This document shows positions 1-13,500 of a stretch of DNA of 64,000 nt, in pieces. The position numbers and the translations under genes are program-made. The DNA comes from Scatophagus argus (Eukaryota; Chordata; Actinopteri; Scatophagidae), in contig NC_058501.1 of the NCBI RefSeq assembly GCF_020382885.2, forward strand, positions 17,356,001 to 17,420,000, read 5' to 3'. The notes under the pieces are model-generated. The model did not search any database. It had not been told where the DNA came from and saw nothing but the letters and a program-made list of their open reading frames with translations. How positions within the stretch are numbered: position 1 is the stretch's first letter; every line of letters starts with the position of its first letter.

Positions 1-479
1 CAATGAGAGGAAATGTCAGTAAATTAAAGAAATAAATAACAGCTGAAATGTGTGTTACAAAAAAAAGAAATAAAGAAAAAGTCAAAACATCAATTCAACT
101 TGTTTTTCTTAAAAGTTTGATAAGGGTGATAACCTGGGTGACTTCTGTTTTATTTTGTTTTATTTTGCAAACAAATCCTTTGTTACTTCTGCCGTGACAA
201 ATAAAAGAAAATTGTCTTTCTGTCATTCTGCTTTTTATTCTTTCTTTTCTTAACAAGTCATCATGTAGTTGGGTTTCAGCCGGTAGTCGCCATAGTAGTG
301 TCACGGTAGTGTCCTTGTAGGTTATTTGGTGTTTAAGTCACCGTACAGAACTCTGCTTCATGTGGGAACTGCACTACATAGAAAACCAAGGCCTAATTTG
401 TGAGGAAGTGCTGGCATGAAGAGCAAAGCCCACGTAGAGCTCGGGTTTGCATTGGCCTACAACTTGCCAAAGAGCAGCT

Positions 480-621
480 TTCTTTTTGTTTGATCGCTTC
501 CGCCTGCTTTATTTCTGGTATCCTTGCGACCGTGTTTTCAATGAAGTGAAGCACAGAGAGGATGGTGGAAGATTTTGTCTCTCAATAACGGCACAAAAAG
601 ACTGCATTTTCTCAAATTATG
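480..621 (+). other. cd4-2: Probable untranslated first exon of the CD4-2 type gene (3' edge at 621)
   Basis: The initiator exon of the CD4-2 type gene starts with an acceptor (TTTAG at 1691-1695) 14 bases before the ATG, so a non-coding upstream exon must exist. A good donor, ATG|GTAAGT, lies at 621/622, giving a first intron of about 1.07 kb. The exon's 5' edge is not visible; 480 is a guess. No convincing TATA box was seen. This is inference from splice-site logic. Confidence 0.4.
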
Positions 622-1709
622 GTAAGTTCTCAAACTAGATTATGAAATCAAGTTATTAGATTTTAAAGTGAATATTCCAAAGCCATTTTTCTTTTGATGA
701 ATGAACTTAAAATAATGACTTATTAACCAAGTTATGATGTATATGTAACATTTTGTAGTTGATAATTTATCCTATGGCTACGTAATCATATTTTTCTTCC
801 CCCCAAAAAATATGTTCATAGTAGGAGTCCAGATTAAATGCTCTTAAATGTGTAGCAGAACAAAGAGCTCAGCCATGTCTGCAATCCCTTGTGTATGTCA
901 AGGTCAATTTGATTTTAATTTCAAGGTTAGAGATGTTTCAGAGTTGGAGATCACATTAAAGGCCTTGTTCAGTCAGTGAGGTGAATTATATTTATAGTTT
1001 GCCAAATGAGACTTTTCATATTCATTTTAAAGTAACTATGATTTATCTGGGCAGATTATAATTGTTCTGGCTATCCAAATTACCAAAATAAAACCTTATC
1101 ATTTGTTCTTTAAAAAATGAGAAATTGTTCAAATAGATTTAAATGTTTTAGTTTGCTGAATTCAATTCTTAAAGCTTTCAAAATCGTGAAACATCAGACA
1201 ACAGATCGAAACAAAAGTGAAAAACAAAATGGCCTTTCAGAAGTTTTATACGAATTTCTTTGATTCATTTACCTTATTAGTAACAAAGCTGCACAGCAAA
1301 ATTATTGTTTTTTTTGTTTTTTTTTAACAAGAGTCTTATTTAATGATAGGATCCGATCAGTTTGGAGCAGGTCAACATCAAAGAACCTTTACGTGCATAA
1401 GCAAGCAATTTAATTTAATACAGAGCTCTGAAATATGTTCGAATTTCCCAAGTGACATTTGGTTGTATTTTTTATGCACGTAAACGAACAGAGTTTTCAA
1501 TTTTTTGATACACAGGTTTTTTTAGAGGAAGGAAGTCGACATGTCTTGGTGGTTAGGAATCACATGTTGCTCATCTCGAACAGAAGCTGTTTGTGGTATC
1601 GCAAACCGGGACGTGCTTGCTTTCACATCATGAACAACTACGTTAAGTGTTCATATTATTCTGACAAATGTTTTATTTTTATTTCAACCCTTTAGCTCCA
1701 GCATTCAAA

Positions 1710-4528
1710 ATGAAGACGATTGTGCTGTTTGGGTTTGGTGAGTAAATATACTTCACTGTAAATAATCCTTTAAAGTAAAGGATCAACCTGCTGAGTTGTA
1801 AACTGATCTAAACATGCCCTTTTTTGGTCGGCTGTATATATAAGACTCTTTTAATCTACTTGGGAAAATGGCTGCTGTTGTGTTTTTACTCTTACCAGAT
1901 ACCTACAAACTCCATAAATTAAATTCAACCTGATAAATTGCCCTTTAAATTCAACATTTAGCATATGAGTCTCCAAAGCAAAGTAATGACACTATATTAC
2001 CGTGACACCAGTTTGTCCTTGTCTTAATGCACAGAGTTTGTGGATGTGAGTGAATGTATCTCACTAAGTGAGGTGTGCCTCATGAATGTGATCCTCTGTC
2101 TCCTCAGTGCTGGGTGCACTCTCTGCTGCAGGCGAAGTGTTCGTTGCAAAACCAGGAGAGAAAGCCAAGTTAAAGTGTGGGGCCACCACGGCCACGGGCA
2201 GCCTAACATGGAAGCGCCAAGATGAACTGATTATTCACGTTGAGGGGAAAAGTGGCTTCTCTCGCAAAGGTACAAACAGACAGATTTTAGTCATTACCTA
2301 CAGCACAAGACATTGTTTTCTTTTTTCTTTAATGTTGTTCATTACTTGACATGTATTTTGTATTTTGGCTTTAGGCAAAGGCGACATTGTTGGAAGGGTA
2401 AAGGTGACGGGCACAGTTCTGGAGATTTCTGCAGTGAAGGAAGAAGATGCTGGAGAGTTCACTTGCAGTGCAGATGGGAACACTCAGTCACACACCCTCT
2501 TTGTGGTCTCAGGTAAGCAGAAGACCCAAGAAAAATGTAAATGTGAAAAAAAGAAAAAGAACCAAAAAAAAAAGATACAAATAATTCTTAGTATTGCATG
2601 AAACACAAAGGACATGAAACAGAGGCTCATAACTACAAAGAGGGTTTTGAATCAGGGAAAAAGGAAATGCGTATTACATAGTTTTCTTTTTGTTCTCGTC
2701 TTTTTGTTTGTAACGTTAAAAAAGAAAATGCTCCCTATTTACACCCATTGTAATCAGATACTACAAGGTTTTAAAATACAGCAGTATTTGAAAATAGTCT
2801 TTCAAGTGAATAACAAGGAGGTTTTACTGATAAGAATGATTTCAGCTAATTTACCAAACAAATGACTTTTGAAGAATTAATTAATTTGATAAAAAAAATC
2901 ATTTAATGCAAAAGATTAATACATACTGTGTCTCACACACACACACTCATATGCACAGTTTTTTAGACAGATATAGACAGATATAAAGAAATGTCTGTAA
3001 TTTGGCTCAAACTCCAAAAATAACAGATCATACATTTCCCATAATTCAGTTCAATGATCTTTGGCTAAAACCTCCCTGCCTGGTAGACTTTGATATCTTT
3101 AACTACTTCCTTCCCCCACACTGCAGCATGTTGAAAAAAAAAACCAACTTCTTATTATGATTAAAATGAGCTCCGTGTGTAAAAATCGACAGAAAGTCCC
3201 TTTGAGGTCATGACTTAATGTCCCTAAAATTCAGATGTTCCAGTGTGTAAAATGACCAAAGGGTCATGTTCAAAATGAGTTCGGTGAAGTCCTTTGTTCA
3301 GCAGGGGCCTCCTCTATCTCTTTGTGATTCTCACTGTACCCTCGCCCCCGTCTGTTGTCCCCGACAGTCTCGGCGAGCCCCCCTGGTGAACTCTACTTGG
3401 GCAGCGAAGTTACGCTCAATTGTCAGGTGAAAAATACATTCCCAGAACTTCAAGTGCACTGGAAGAGGCCAGATGGAAGTCCACACTTGATTTCTGCCAC
3501 AGTTCAGCTGAAACCTGTGGCCCACTCACATGCAGGGACCTGGACTTGCGAGTTCACCCACAAGGGCAAGTCACACAATGTGAGCCTGGACATCAAAGTT
3601 AAAGGTAAGACACTGGCTTCTGGACTTTAAATATGGTTTGCAACAAAAGCACAGTGGTCACTTTTAATGGAGAGATGTGCTGTGTTTTTGCTTTCAGAGC
3701 CCCCAACAACAACACTTGCACCAAAAGTCTCTTCCCAAAGCTCAAAGGACATCAGTAAGACGTCCTGTGTCAAATGTATGTACTACCCACTGAGTTTGTT
3801 TGTGTGTGTAAACCCTCTCACTATGAACACATAATTGCCCAGAAGTGATTTTTCATTGAATGCGTCATGGACTCATTATTGCTTGCTTTCTGCCGTGGTG
3901 TGTTTTCATGGCTCAACCAGGTAAACCTACACCCAACAATGATCTGCTGGGGCTCAAGTGGTGGATGTGGATTATAATTGGAGTTGGCAGCCTGATTGTG
4001 GTCCTCCTGATCATCTTTGTCATTTGTATGTACAAGAGGTTCAAAAGAAGGAAGGTAAGTAAGGAAAATCATCAAGGTGGATCATTGGGAAGAAGCAGGA
4101 TGGGTTACTAAAGAAAACCAAAAGAAAAACATTTTTTATCTGCTGTTTTCTGCTATAGAGAAGATTGCAAAAACTGAAGAACAGCCGCCAGCCACTGACC
4201 AACGATTACTGCCAGTGTAACCGGTAAATGTTCTTAACTCGCTTCTGTCTAATAAAAACTTCCTTTATCCCTTCTCGGGTAATCTCTACTCACTTTACAG
4301 ATGCTGCCTAATGGACTCTATTCACTTTATATTAATGACAGCTCGACCTTCATTTTCACTGTGCCTTTTTACCAAGTACTTCATTATTGTGTCATAATTA
4401 GTGTGAAAACTTCTCCTCTTTACTCTCTTTATCACAGCCCAACAGCTGCAGCAAAAACTCAGCAAGGACGCCGGAGAGAGAAGCCATCAGACCTCCTCCC
4501 TGCAAGGCTCTCTAATGGAGTGATATGA
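1710..4528 (+). CDS. cd4-2: CD4-like T-cell co-receptor with two Ig domains (CD4-2 type)
   Basis: Type I membrane receptor expected on helper T cells, binding MHC class II and recruiting Lck. Coding exons: 1710-1737, 2108-2269, 2375-2512, 3368-3604, 3698-3754, 3921-4054, 4159-4223 and 4438-4528; all have GT-AG borders and matching phases, giving 303 residues. The signal peptide starts MKTIVLFGF. Ig domain 1 is split over two exons (Cys33 and Cys94, with EEDAGEFTC). Ig domain 2 is one exon (Cys128, Trp141, Cys170). A Thr/Ser-rich stalk (PPTTTLAP) precedes a transmembrane segment at about 221-244. The cytoplasmic tail is basic and carries YCQC (Cys270-x-Cys272), the Lck-clasp motif that separates CD4 from other Ig receptors. 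Two Ig domains rather than four fits the teleost CD4-2/CD4REL form. The last exon is uncertain: an alternative acceptor six bases downstream would change the tail frame and end at 4515. LAG3 is the main alternative, disfavoured by the CxC motif. Confidence 0.85.
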
Positions 4529-4710
4529 AAGAACGATCGAAGAAATTAGAGATAGACGACAAAAGGAAAGCAGAATGAGAGAGGGAGGGTGAGGGGAGGA
4601 GAAAGAGAGAAATAGATAGAGATGAAGAGAGAGCGAGTGAAAGAGAGCCCCCTGTTTGAATATGGTATGAATGTAAAAGTGTAAATGGGCTTTTGAATGC
4701 TCTCAGTGAA

Positions 4711-5040
4711 AATAAAAATCAAATGTAATGATATTGGCACTTTGAGATTTTTTCACCAAATATAACCAGGGAACTGAATGCAAATAGGCTCTTCCACTGC
4801 AAGAGAGAGCAGCAACAGTAAATGTGTTTTTTTTTTGTTTGTTTGTTTTGTTTTTTCTCCTTTGTGCATCATAATACTGTCCTTATATACAGCAATGTCA
4901 ACGTCTAATGTACTGCCTCCCATCTTAAATATCAGCTTATGCATTTTACAGTTGGGCCTTCTTTTCTCATGTGTTTCTGTGCATTGGAATGATGTTCATG
5001 TATATCTTCATTTCTGTAGATTGTAAATGAAAAGAATAAA
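4711..5040 (+). terminator. cd4-2: Poly(A) signals of the CD4-2 type gene
   Basis: AATAAA occurs at 4711-4716, about 180 bases after the stop codon, and again at 5035-5040. Either could end the transcript; the second would include a purine-rich GA tract (about 4555-4650) in the 3' UTR. Confidence 0.55.
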
Positions 5041-5724
5041 GTACTATACTGAAAATTTTATACATTTTTTTCCTCAGTCAGTCAATGAACTATAAAGATA
5101 CCCAACTGCAAGTTTTGTGTAATTGTTTCCATCCTCACATAACAAAACAGGGAGGCTTCCATCAGTGAGACAGAAGAGACGAGCAGTAAAGCTGAATGTG
5201 CTTCGTTTCCTGTGAATCTCCTGTGCATTTAGGTAGTCTTACAACAGTGCAAGAAAGGAGGACTGCGCCACTGACAGTACAGACTACTTTAAAGGGAATT
5301 GGTTTCTGAGAGAATATACATTTAATGGCTATTTCAAGGGGGAAAAAACACTGTGATGTCTAAAAGATGGTTTGAAATACTAAAACAATAGTTAAGAATT
5401 CCAATTTTGACCTTGTTCAATATGCTATCAAACATTTTCTTTACTCTTTTAAACATAATATGCCATAAACTGTAACTGCATTTCCCACAACTGGAGCAGA
5501 AACATGCAGGTGTTGACACCAGTGCAGCACTACATGTAAAGGCATGTAGCACAGTGAGCACCTGTTTAACACAGTAACACAAGACAACCGATGACATACA
5601 TACATACAAACGTACTCAACATTTGTATTCAAGACTGAAAATATTTTCATCTGTCTTGTGTCTTATGTGAGCAAAGAAATTTGCAGATTTTGCATCACAA
5701 GCATGCTTTGTAAAACCTATACAT

Positions 5725-5840
5725 GGTGTGTGTGTGTGTGTGTGTATAAAAAGTTGAGAGAGAAACAGACTATGTATCCTAATCTCTGTAATCCATTTAG
5801 TACATTACAGAAATGATGGGATTTAAGTGGTATCTGACTT

Positions 5841-5892
<52 letters not shown>
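5725..5892. repeat. Two GT microsatellites
   Basis: A (GT)n run occupies 5725-5745 and a longer one 5843-5892, followed by a short GAGT repeat. Both lie just downstream of the CD4-2 type gene and are likely length-polymorphic. Confidence 0.9.
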
Positions 5893-5894
<2 letters not shown>

Positions 5895-8800
5895 TGAGTG
5901 AGTGTGAGTATGAAAGTGACGCCTGCAGTATGTACAGTCTACCAAATGTCAGAGCTACATTCATCGCTGCACTGAGAACGTCACATGTGAGTACTCCTAA
6001 ACAAACTGTTTATTTACTCAGTATTCGACTTGTTAAAAGCTGATTTAAGGGGTATTCTTGAAGAGGGAAGATAAATCAGTCAGGATAGCAATATGCTTGT
6101 CTACCAAGGCACAAATTCTTTCTACAAATACTGACAAATCTCCCAGACGCCGCCGTAGATCCACTCTCGGTGGCAGAAGCCAAGGGGCACCGAGGGGCAA
6201 GGCTGTAGTAGTGCTCAAATCTGGTCTCGTCCAGGGCCACATTTCTAAAACTCTTTGTCTCATTTGACATGCTGACTGGGTTGTCTTTGTCTTGGTCTGG
6301 TTTCGTCTGTCTTGTTTGCTTCTTGCCTCAAAAACCAACACGAATGGTTCCAAACATTTACAACACAGTTTATTGAGCCAGAATATCTGAATGCCTTGTG
6401 ATATTTAGCTGACAGGCACACAGATGAACTGACTGGATCACGTGAAACAATTTTGAATGATTTGCTCCCTGTTTTGTCACTAGTCTTAAATAATAATGTT
6501 GATAAAATGATAACGCAATCAGTCTCGATGTATGGATTTGACCCTCTATGGGATTTTATTTGGATTGGTGTTTGGGCCTGTTCTGATAACAGCCCCAAGA
6601 AGGATTGCAAAATCTCAAACAAAAAATGCCTAAAATGGAAATTTGTTCGTCTGTTCCTCATTTTCTTGAAGTCTAACGATCAAAACTTATGCAATAGCGG
6701 CAACATTTTGTTGATTTTGCAATCCTTGGCAATTATGGCGTGCTGTACGCAAGCGGTACACAATCTGATTGTGTTCTTTTTGAAGAAATCAGTTCCTATA
6801 TATAAAAAGTACTAAACCCAGGGGGCTGATGGTTTAATCTATCTTGTGTATATTAACTGTGTCAGCTGTTGCTAATGAGTACAGTTTTGTGGCCTGCAAA
6901 CTGCTGCCTTACATGGAAAAGTACTCTTACAGCTTTTATCTGGTTATTATATATTTTTTTAATATCTAAAATAATTCACTGTTGTATAGAGGCAATTGAA
7001 AATAAGTGTTGCAGACATACTGCGTCTTGCTATTCGGAAGACTTACACTATATTTACATAATGTAGTATTGTGAAGAGCAAAAAGCAGTCCCTGACATTT
7101 TTATAAATTGTCACATAATGGCTGTTTCTAACTGAAAACAGAGAAGCAGTCATGGTAACATGTGTTGTCTATTTATTTTAGGACATTAGTAGCTTGTGCC
7201 GTAAAAAGAGCAGTAAATGTTGTCCCATAACGTATATGCTTGTGCTTGTTTCAGTCCACATAATTTATGTGGCGTACAGCGTATGCAAACGTAATGTATT
7301 TCAAAAATTTCACCTTTCACCTTGGTCAAAAGTTGTTATGATCAACCGTACACTCCAAATGGAAGGATGGTGGTATGTTTTCATTGCGTTGTCTCGTTGT
7401 TCCAGCACGTACGATTTGAAATTGTGCAATGAGAAAGAGGAATTGATCCTTTTAAGTTGGGCGCGTTCCCATAAACTGCACCATATATGGAAGAGTAATA
7501 GCCCTAATACAGTTGTGTTGTTATGTATTTCTCAAATTACAAATAAAATCAATATTTGGTTGCAGGCTTGTAGTTAATGATTGCAGGCTGAGACCATCAG
7601 ATATCAGGAGGCGCTTGGTGCCAGGCCGCTTCTTCATGCCTTCACGTCTTGGGGGCTTTTACACTGTCTGTTTGGTCTTCTGTGAACAGATATGCAGCTG
7701 TGTTGACTCCAGGTGACTAACTTGACTGGTCAATAACGCGACACCACATTTGGCCATAGAAAACCACTTGTTTAAGACCTTTGTTCTGCTGCACTGTCCT
7801 AAAATTCAGGGGACGACAAACATCAGCGTGCTGCGAGCTCTACAAAGTTTGTCTCATAACGTACTAGAATTCAGTAGTTTTGTCATTTTTTTATTTCAAA
7901 TAAAAGCATCTGGACTAATTACGCAAAATGATAAAAATATATTGTTTAAGGACTACAGCACATACAGTAAAAGAAAAAAGTAATATGTTCTTTTCTCCCT
8001 CTCCGATTGATGAAGAGCGGGTCAACATTCATATTTAGAGGCTCAGTTTGCATTATTTAATCTTTTCTCCAAGGGATTACCAAGCTGTGTTTCCCTCACT
8101 CTGTACTCTATGACAATATAACATCTTTCTTGCACTGGGGGTGTTTTCATATGAGAAAATAGGATTCCCTTTTCATGGCTATTACTCAGTTCTCTTTCTC
8201 ATTGTATGTCTTGCCCAAATTAACATACACACACACACAAACACACAGTAATTCAAACTGAAACTGAAATTTCTGAACTTGTGTATGTCCCTCCCTCTTG
8301 TATTTCCATTTGCGTCCATCAGTGTTAAAACTGAGGAACCACATTCAGGTCAGAGCATGTAATTTTCAGTACCTGATAATAATAATATGCTCACATTACA
8401 TTTTTACTGTGAACCTAAGCAGTTCTTAAACAAACCCATTTGCCAGGAAACACCTGGTACAAATAGCAAACCCTGATATGCTGACTCCCAGCCAGCAGCA
8501 TTTGGCCTTAATATGCAAGTTTTCAGAGCAACAGGAGGCAGCTTACAGAACCCCAAACAGTCATCTGATGTGCTCCAACAGCAGGTGCAAACTAAACACA
8601 TTATGATTTTTAAACAATCCGCGATTCTGATCATCTGAGAGGTGATTTCCCCGTTCTGTAAACTCCCCTCATGTGTAGCTGCAGGTCTGTGCAGGTTTCA
8701 CTTGTCAGTACAGATTCTGATGAGTGGATTCAGTGTTAAAACAACGTTCTGATCGATCTCTGATCAGTCAGTCGTCTTCAAGTCTCTTACATCATTTGAT

Positions 8801-8978
8801 TAATTTAGTCATGCCCCACTCCCCGATGCTGCTAATATGTGTGAGCTAGTTTTAATGTTGAACTCACATGAAGAAGATGGCTCCCAGTAGAACAAGGGTA
8901 AAGTGCACTAAACCAGGAAATGAAACATAATGTTTAACCTGTCCTAAAGCCCCTACTTTAAGGGAGATGATAGTGGAT

Positions 8979-10595
8979 GCCACTTTGTTAGGTACACCTA
9001 GCACATGGTTTTGTACCTCTTTTGCCTTCAAACGTACTGGAAAAGTTTCTCAGAGATTTTGGCCTGTATTGACACGGTAGCTGCTGCATATTGGTCAGCT
9101 GTACTGTATCATCCATGATGCGAATCTCCATTTTCACCTCATGCTGAAGGTTTGGATTCGGTGACTGTGGAAGTCATTTCAGTGCACTGAACTCTGTGTC
9201 ATCTTTCATGGGTCCGTGCCAGTCGTAGCCTCAGTTTCTCGTTCTTGACTGGCAGGAGTGGCACCCGAGGCGAGGCCTTCTGCTGCTGTGGCCCATCGGT
9301 GTGTTGTGTTGTACGTTCACAGATGAACTGGGATGAAAGTAATAGTTTTCAGATAAATATCATTTTATATATTTTATATACATGATACAGAAGCAAACCT
9401 TTTGTTGTGATCCACAACTCACATGTGCGGTATATCAACACCAGGTGCTATTCTTTACAAATGAAGAGCGACTTCGGTATCATTTGACTTTGCACGGAAA
9501 TTGCACATTGTTACTTTCGACCCGCCTGTCGAGTCAAAAGTAACACAAAGGTAGAAACTTGAATTGTTCGTATTATTCTCATTTTTATTACTGACAGTGT
9601 CTTCGTTAATATGCAATTGCAAACATATGATGTCCTTCATCAAAATAATAATAATAATAATAGGTTTTCATTTTCAATTTCATAACGTCTTACAACAACA
9701 GTATGAATAGTAAAACCAATGAAGAAATTTTAACAGTATAAGGGTAAAAATAGCACATTTCATTCACTGTGTGAATGAAAACAAACACACGATATTCTTT
9801 TATTTAATTTACTGTGACCGTGACAGATTCAGTCAGTTGCCTCATGGGACCAGTGTGCAGACAAACACTGCACCCACAGAGGCAAGGATGAATGTCTCCC
9901 CACATACAAAACGCTCCTCGTCCTTGTCCTGGGAAACTGTGGGTACGATAGTTTAATGAGAGCAGGGCCTAGAAATGCTCTTTGTTACTGTATAGGTTCA
10001 AAAAAATAACCTGTGACTTCCCTCCCGACACTGACTCCTGATTTGAAACATCGGGATGTGTTCAAGTTCAAGTCCTAACTAATCTGTCTGGTGGTCATAA
10101 CTACACAGCTTGTCATTTACAAAAGGAAAGTATAACTTTTCCACGAGATTTTCTGTGGTGTCGTATGCTGCATGTGCTGAGGCAGGCAGGCATATCAGAC
10201 TTGTATGAGCTCAAAGAAAATTGTTGTGTTACTTTAATAAAAGTTCTTCCTGTCTATTTGAGTTACTGTTGCCTTAGCAGCTTGAACCAGTGTGGTTATT
10301 CTCCTCTGACCTCTGCCGTCAATAAGGCATTTTTTTTTCCCAGGGAACTGCCACTCACTGGATATTTTCTCTTTTTCTGAATCTGTAAACCTCAAAATCT
10401 GGCACCAACTGTAATGTCGGGTTCAAAATCAATTAAATCACCTTGCTTATCCAGTCTGATGCTTGGTGTGAACATCAGCGGGCGGCCTTGAACATGCCTA
10501 CAAACCGAAATGCATCGAGTCGCTACAGCGTAGTTGACTAATTAGATATTTGCGCTGACGAGCAGTTGATCCCGTTTACCTAATAATCTGTCACC
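8979..10595 (-). mobile_element. Degraded Tc1/mariner-like DNA transposon relic, centre replaced
   Basis: The left end begins with CACTTTGTTAGGTACACCT, the terminal sequence I know from a very common teleost Tc1-like family. 8979-9345 follows that family's 3' part in antisense, including the end of the transposase frame: read on the minus strand near 9300-9240 it gives MGHSSRRPR, followed by a frameshift. The other end is recognisable at about 10452-10595, with GAGCAGTTGAT and TACCTAATAA near the terminus. The transposase core is missing and about 1.1 kb between 9345 and 10440 does not look like transposon. It cannot encode an active enzyme. Family assignment is from memory. Confidence 0.65.
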
Positions 10596-13500
10596 CTCTG
10601 AACACGATGAAATAAAACACACAATATTGGAATGTAACCAACTACTTTAACTCAAGTACATTTTAAATCAATGGCACTCGCTTGAGTATTTCCGTTTTAT
10701 TAAATTTTATATTTCTTCTCCATTTCATCTCATGGACAAATATTATACTTGTTACCTGAGCTGAATTTTACAGATAAGCTGAGGAAATCCTCCTCTTTCT
10801 TAAGCTAAGAAAACTTAAAAAAAAAACAAAAAAACAAAAACAAAAAACCTTGGAACCTGGAAATGCATTGTCATTGGCATTTCATAAACTTTATACCGAC
10901 CATACGTAGTATTGTGCTAAATGTACGTAAAGTAAACCTGAATGTGCTGTGCATCAATAAATAAACGTCTAGAGGTGCTGAAAATCGATTTTTACTGCAG
11001 AGAGGCTGCAAGAAAGCTCTGTTATTGAGAGAAGATGTGCAACTGGCAGTGGGTTTTGTTTTGTATCTATGATTCTGTTCAACTCCCACATATTGTGGAC
11101 GGAGTAGAGAGGTCGAATTCTGACAATATTTTTGCATGAATGATACGACCAAGGGGATTGTTTACAGCACTGTAGTACTACAGAGACAGTTACTGCTGCA
11201 TACATTTACGTAGGTGCTGTGGTACCGAACAGCAGATTTTCCATGGCAGAACCAACGTCATCATTCACCTCAACTCAAGCAAATCAGTTTTATTTTAATG
11301 ACAGCATATGCTTTACTGTGAGCCGTGCCGTGTATCTGTTTGAACCGTGATGCAGTTTTCCTATGATAACAATAACTGTGCTTAGTTTGCGCTTCTTAGG
11401 AATTAAAGACAAACATGACTCAACGTGACTTCACACTTACAATCCATTTCAATGCTAACAGCCCTGCCTGTGTTGCAACAATCTTGCTGGAACAAAGTAG
11501 AAATAGAAGAATCTGTTTTTTTCCATTCTGATGAAACGATTATGCAGCAGCCTACAAACAATACAGTAACACACAAAAATAACTTCACCCATTGATGTGC
11601 ACGGATGATGGAGATGAAGTGGTGAGTGGGAGAGACAGAAAAGAACTTTTCTGTCTTCATCGACTGTTTCACAACTCTGAGGTTTCAAAGAAGCTTGAAT
11701 GAAGTTCCCCTCATGACAGACAAACTGTTTTCAGTCATTGAGGACTGAATGTCACTTGTTTCTGATTCTCAACCTCTTTTCCACTGACATTTTGTTTATT
11801 TCTGAAACATCAAAACAGTCACAGACACTAACATATAAAGTACAAACTCAGTACCTTCCTGTCTTCGTGAGGCTTCAGACATCCTCCTGTGTTCTGGCTA
11901 CCTGCCTCAGTTAAAATCACGTGCTCGAAGTGGTTATAAAACAGACACAAAGGAGTCAGAGACACACAATAGAAATCCCAGGGTGAGGGAAACCCTCCGT
12001 AGGAGAGAATGGAGGAAGAGGGACGAAGAGATATGTAGATGAAAAAAGTGAATCACCCTTTATTCTTGCTTGTGGCCCACACTTTCTGTCTTTTTCTCTT
12101 TCAGTAATGATTCGATGTGGTACACACGCCCTCGTTAGGTGTGTGACTAATGAGGGAGTCCTCACTTTCAGGTGTTTTCCATCAAGCACAGCTCAAAAAC
12201 AGACAAGTATCCACTGAGAAAGAAAAGACACTTTGGATTTGAACCTGCTCTTTGAGGCACATTTACATCCAGATGTTCTTTAAGAGAATGTAGTCTCAGA
12301 AGTAAACGTTTCTGTGTGGTGGCCATAACTTGAAGGGTTTGTTCTAAGGAACGAACAAAAAGGCTTGTTTCATTTCGAGCTCAGAGGGAACAGAAGCAGG
12401 TGTGAGCCCTACATGAAGACAGTACAGAGGAAGGCAGACAAACCTCAGAGAGACACATGAGACGTGTGCGAGATGTTTGTTTTATCATTGTTGTGGTTCG
12501 TGTCTCTAAACCACCTCGGTAGTGCGTCTGTGCAGCTCCAGCCCCTTTAACTGATCCCTGTAGCTGTAATTAATCAGCTTGGGATGAGCTTGACAGAACA
12601 GCTCATCGCTGTGTGAAGGAGAATTTCTATTTTGTTGGGATTCTTAAAAACTAATGTTTCAGTGTGGCAGAAGATGAGAACAAATGAACCACAAATGAAC
12701 CTTAAACCTCCACACCCTCAGGCTGCCTGTATTTTAAATTTCCTCTCTGCATCTGGCTCACTGAAGCCTGCAATTCAACAAAAGTGCAAATGTTCTGTCA
12801 TGGATTTGAATATTAATGAGTAATATTTTTAGTGATTATCAAGGTTTGCTGAAAATAAACAAACTAAAATAAACTCATGCTGGCCGTGGCTGCCGTTACC
12901 CTTTTGACAAACTGTCAGACCCCGCGGCTGGTTTGAATTGACTAAATGTCTACTGTTAGATTTAGCCTGCATGATAACCAAAACATCAGTACTGCTGTAA
13001 AGCGATACTGTTAACAGTAGCGAACTTTGTGTGTATTACCTCAGTGAGGATCACAACAAGCAGTTTGAGAACAAACACCGAGGCACAGATGTTGTATTAC
13101 TCCTGTATTGGGTGCAGACACAACTCTACAGCAGGTTAGCAGTGGAGATAAGCCCTAACAGATGTTCGCCTCCTGCACAGGTGTACATTTACCCAATAAG
13201 CATTACAGGAATTACCGTGTCATGCGGAGTGTAATCTGAATTTCATCCTGGATTTTCTTCAGCAAAATGTGAAACGTGAAAACTACACTGAAGAAGACTG
13301 TATGTAAAATTAACTACAATAAGCTCATATTTGTTTCAAAAAAACAAATGCACAGAAATATTCATTCCTCAGTGAGTTGGACTACAAGAGGCAGTGAGTG
13401 CAGGATTGTATTTAGTCAGTTACAGAGTAAGTTATTTTGGGACAAATTTTGCTTATCACAGAGATGAAACTTGCTCTTTCCATTGACAGGTTTATTTGTT

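Noticed and set aside
6045-6353. Open frames on both strands with an Arg-rich stretch
   Set aside because: No splice sites, family motif or neighbouring exons; the frame is broken by ordinary sequence and resembles chance.
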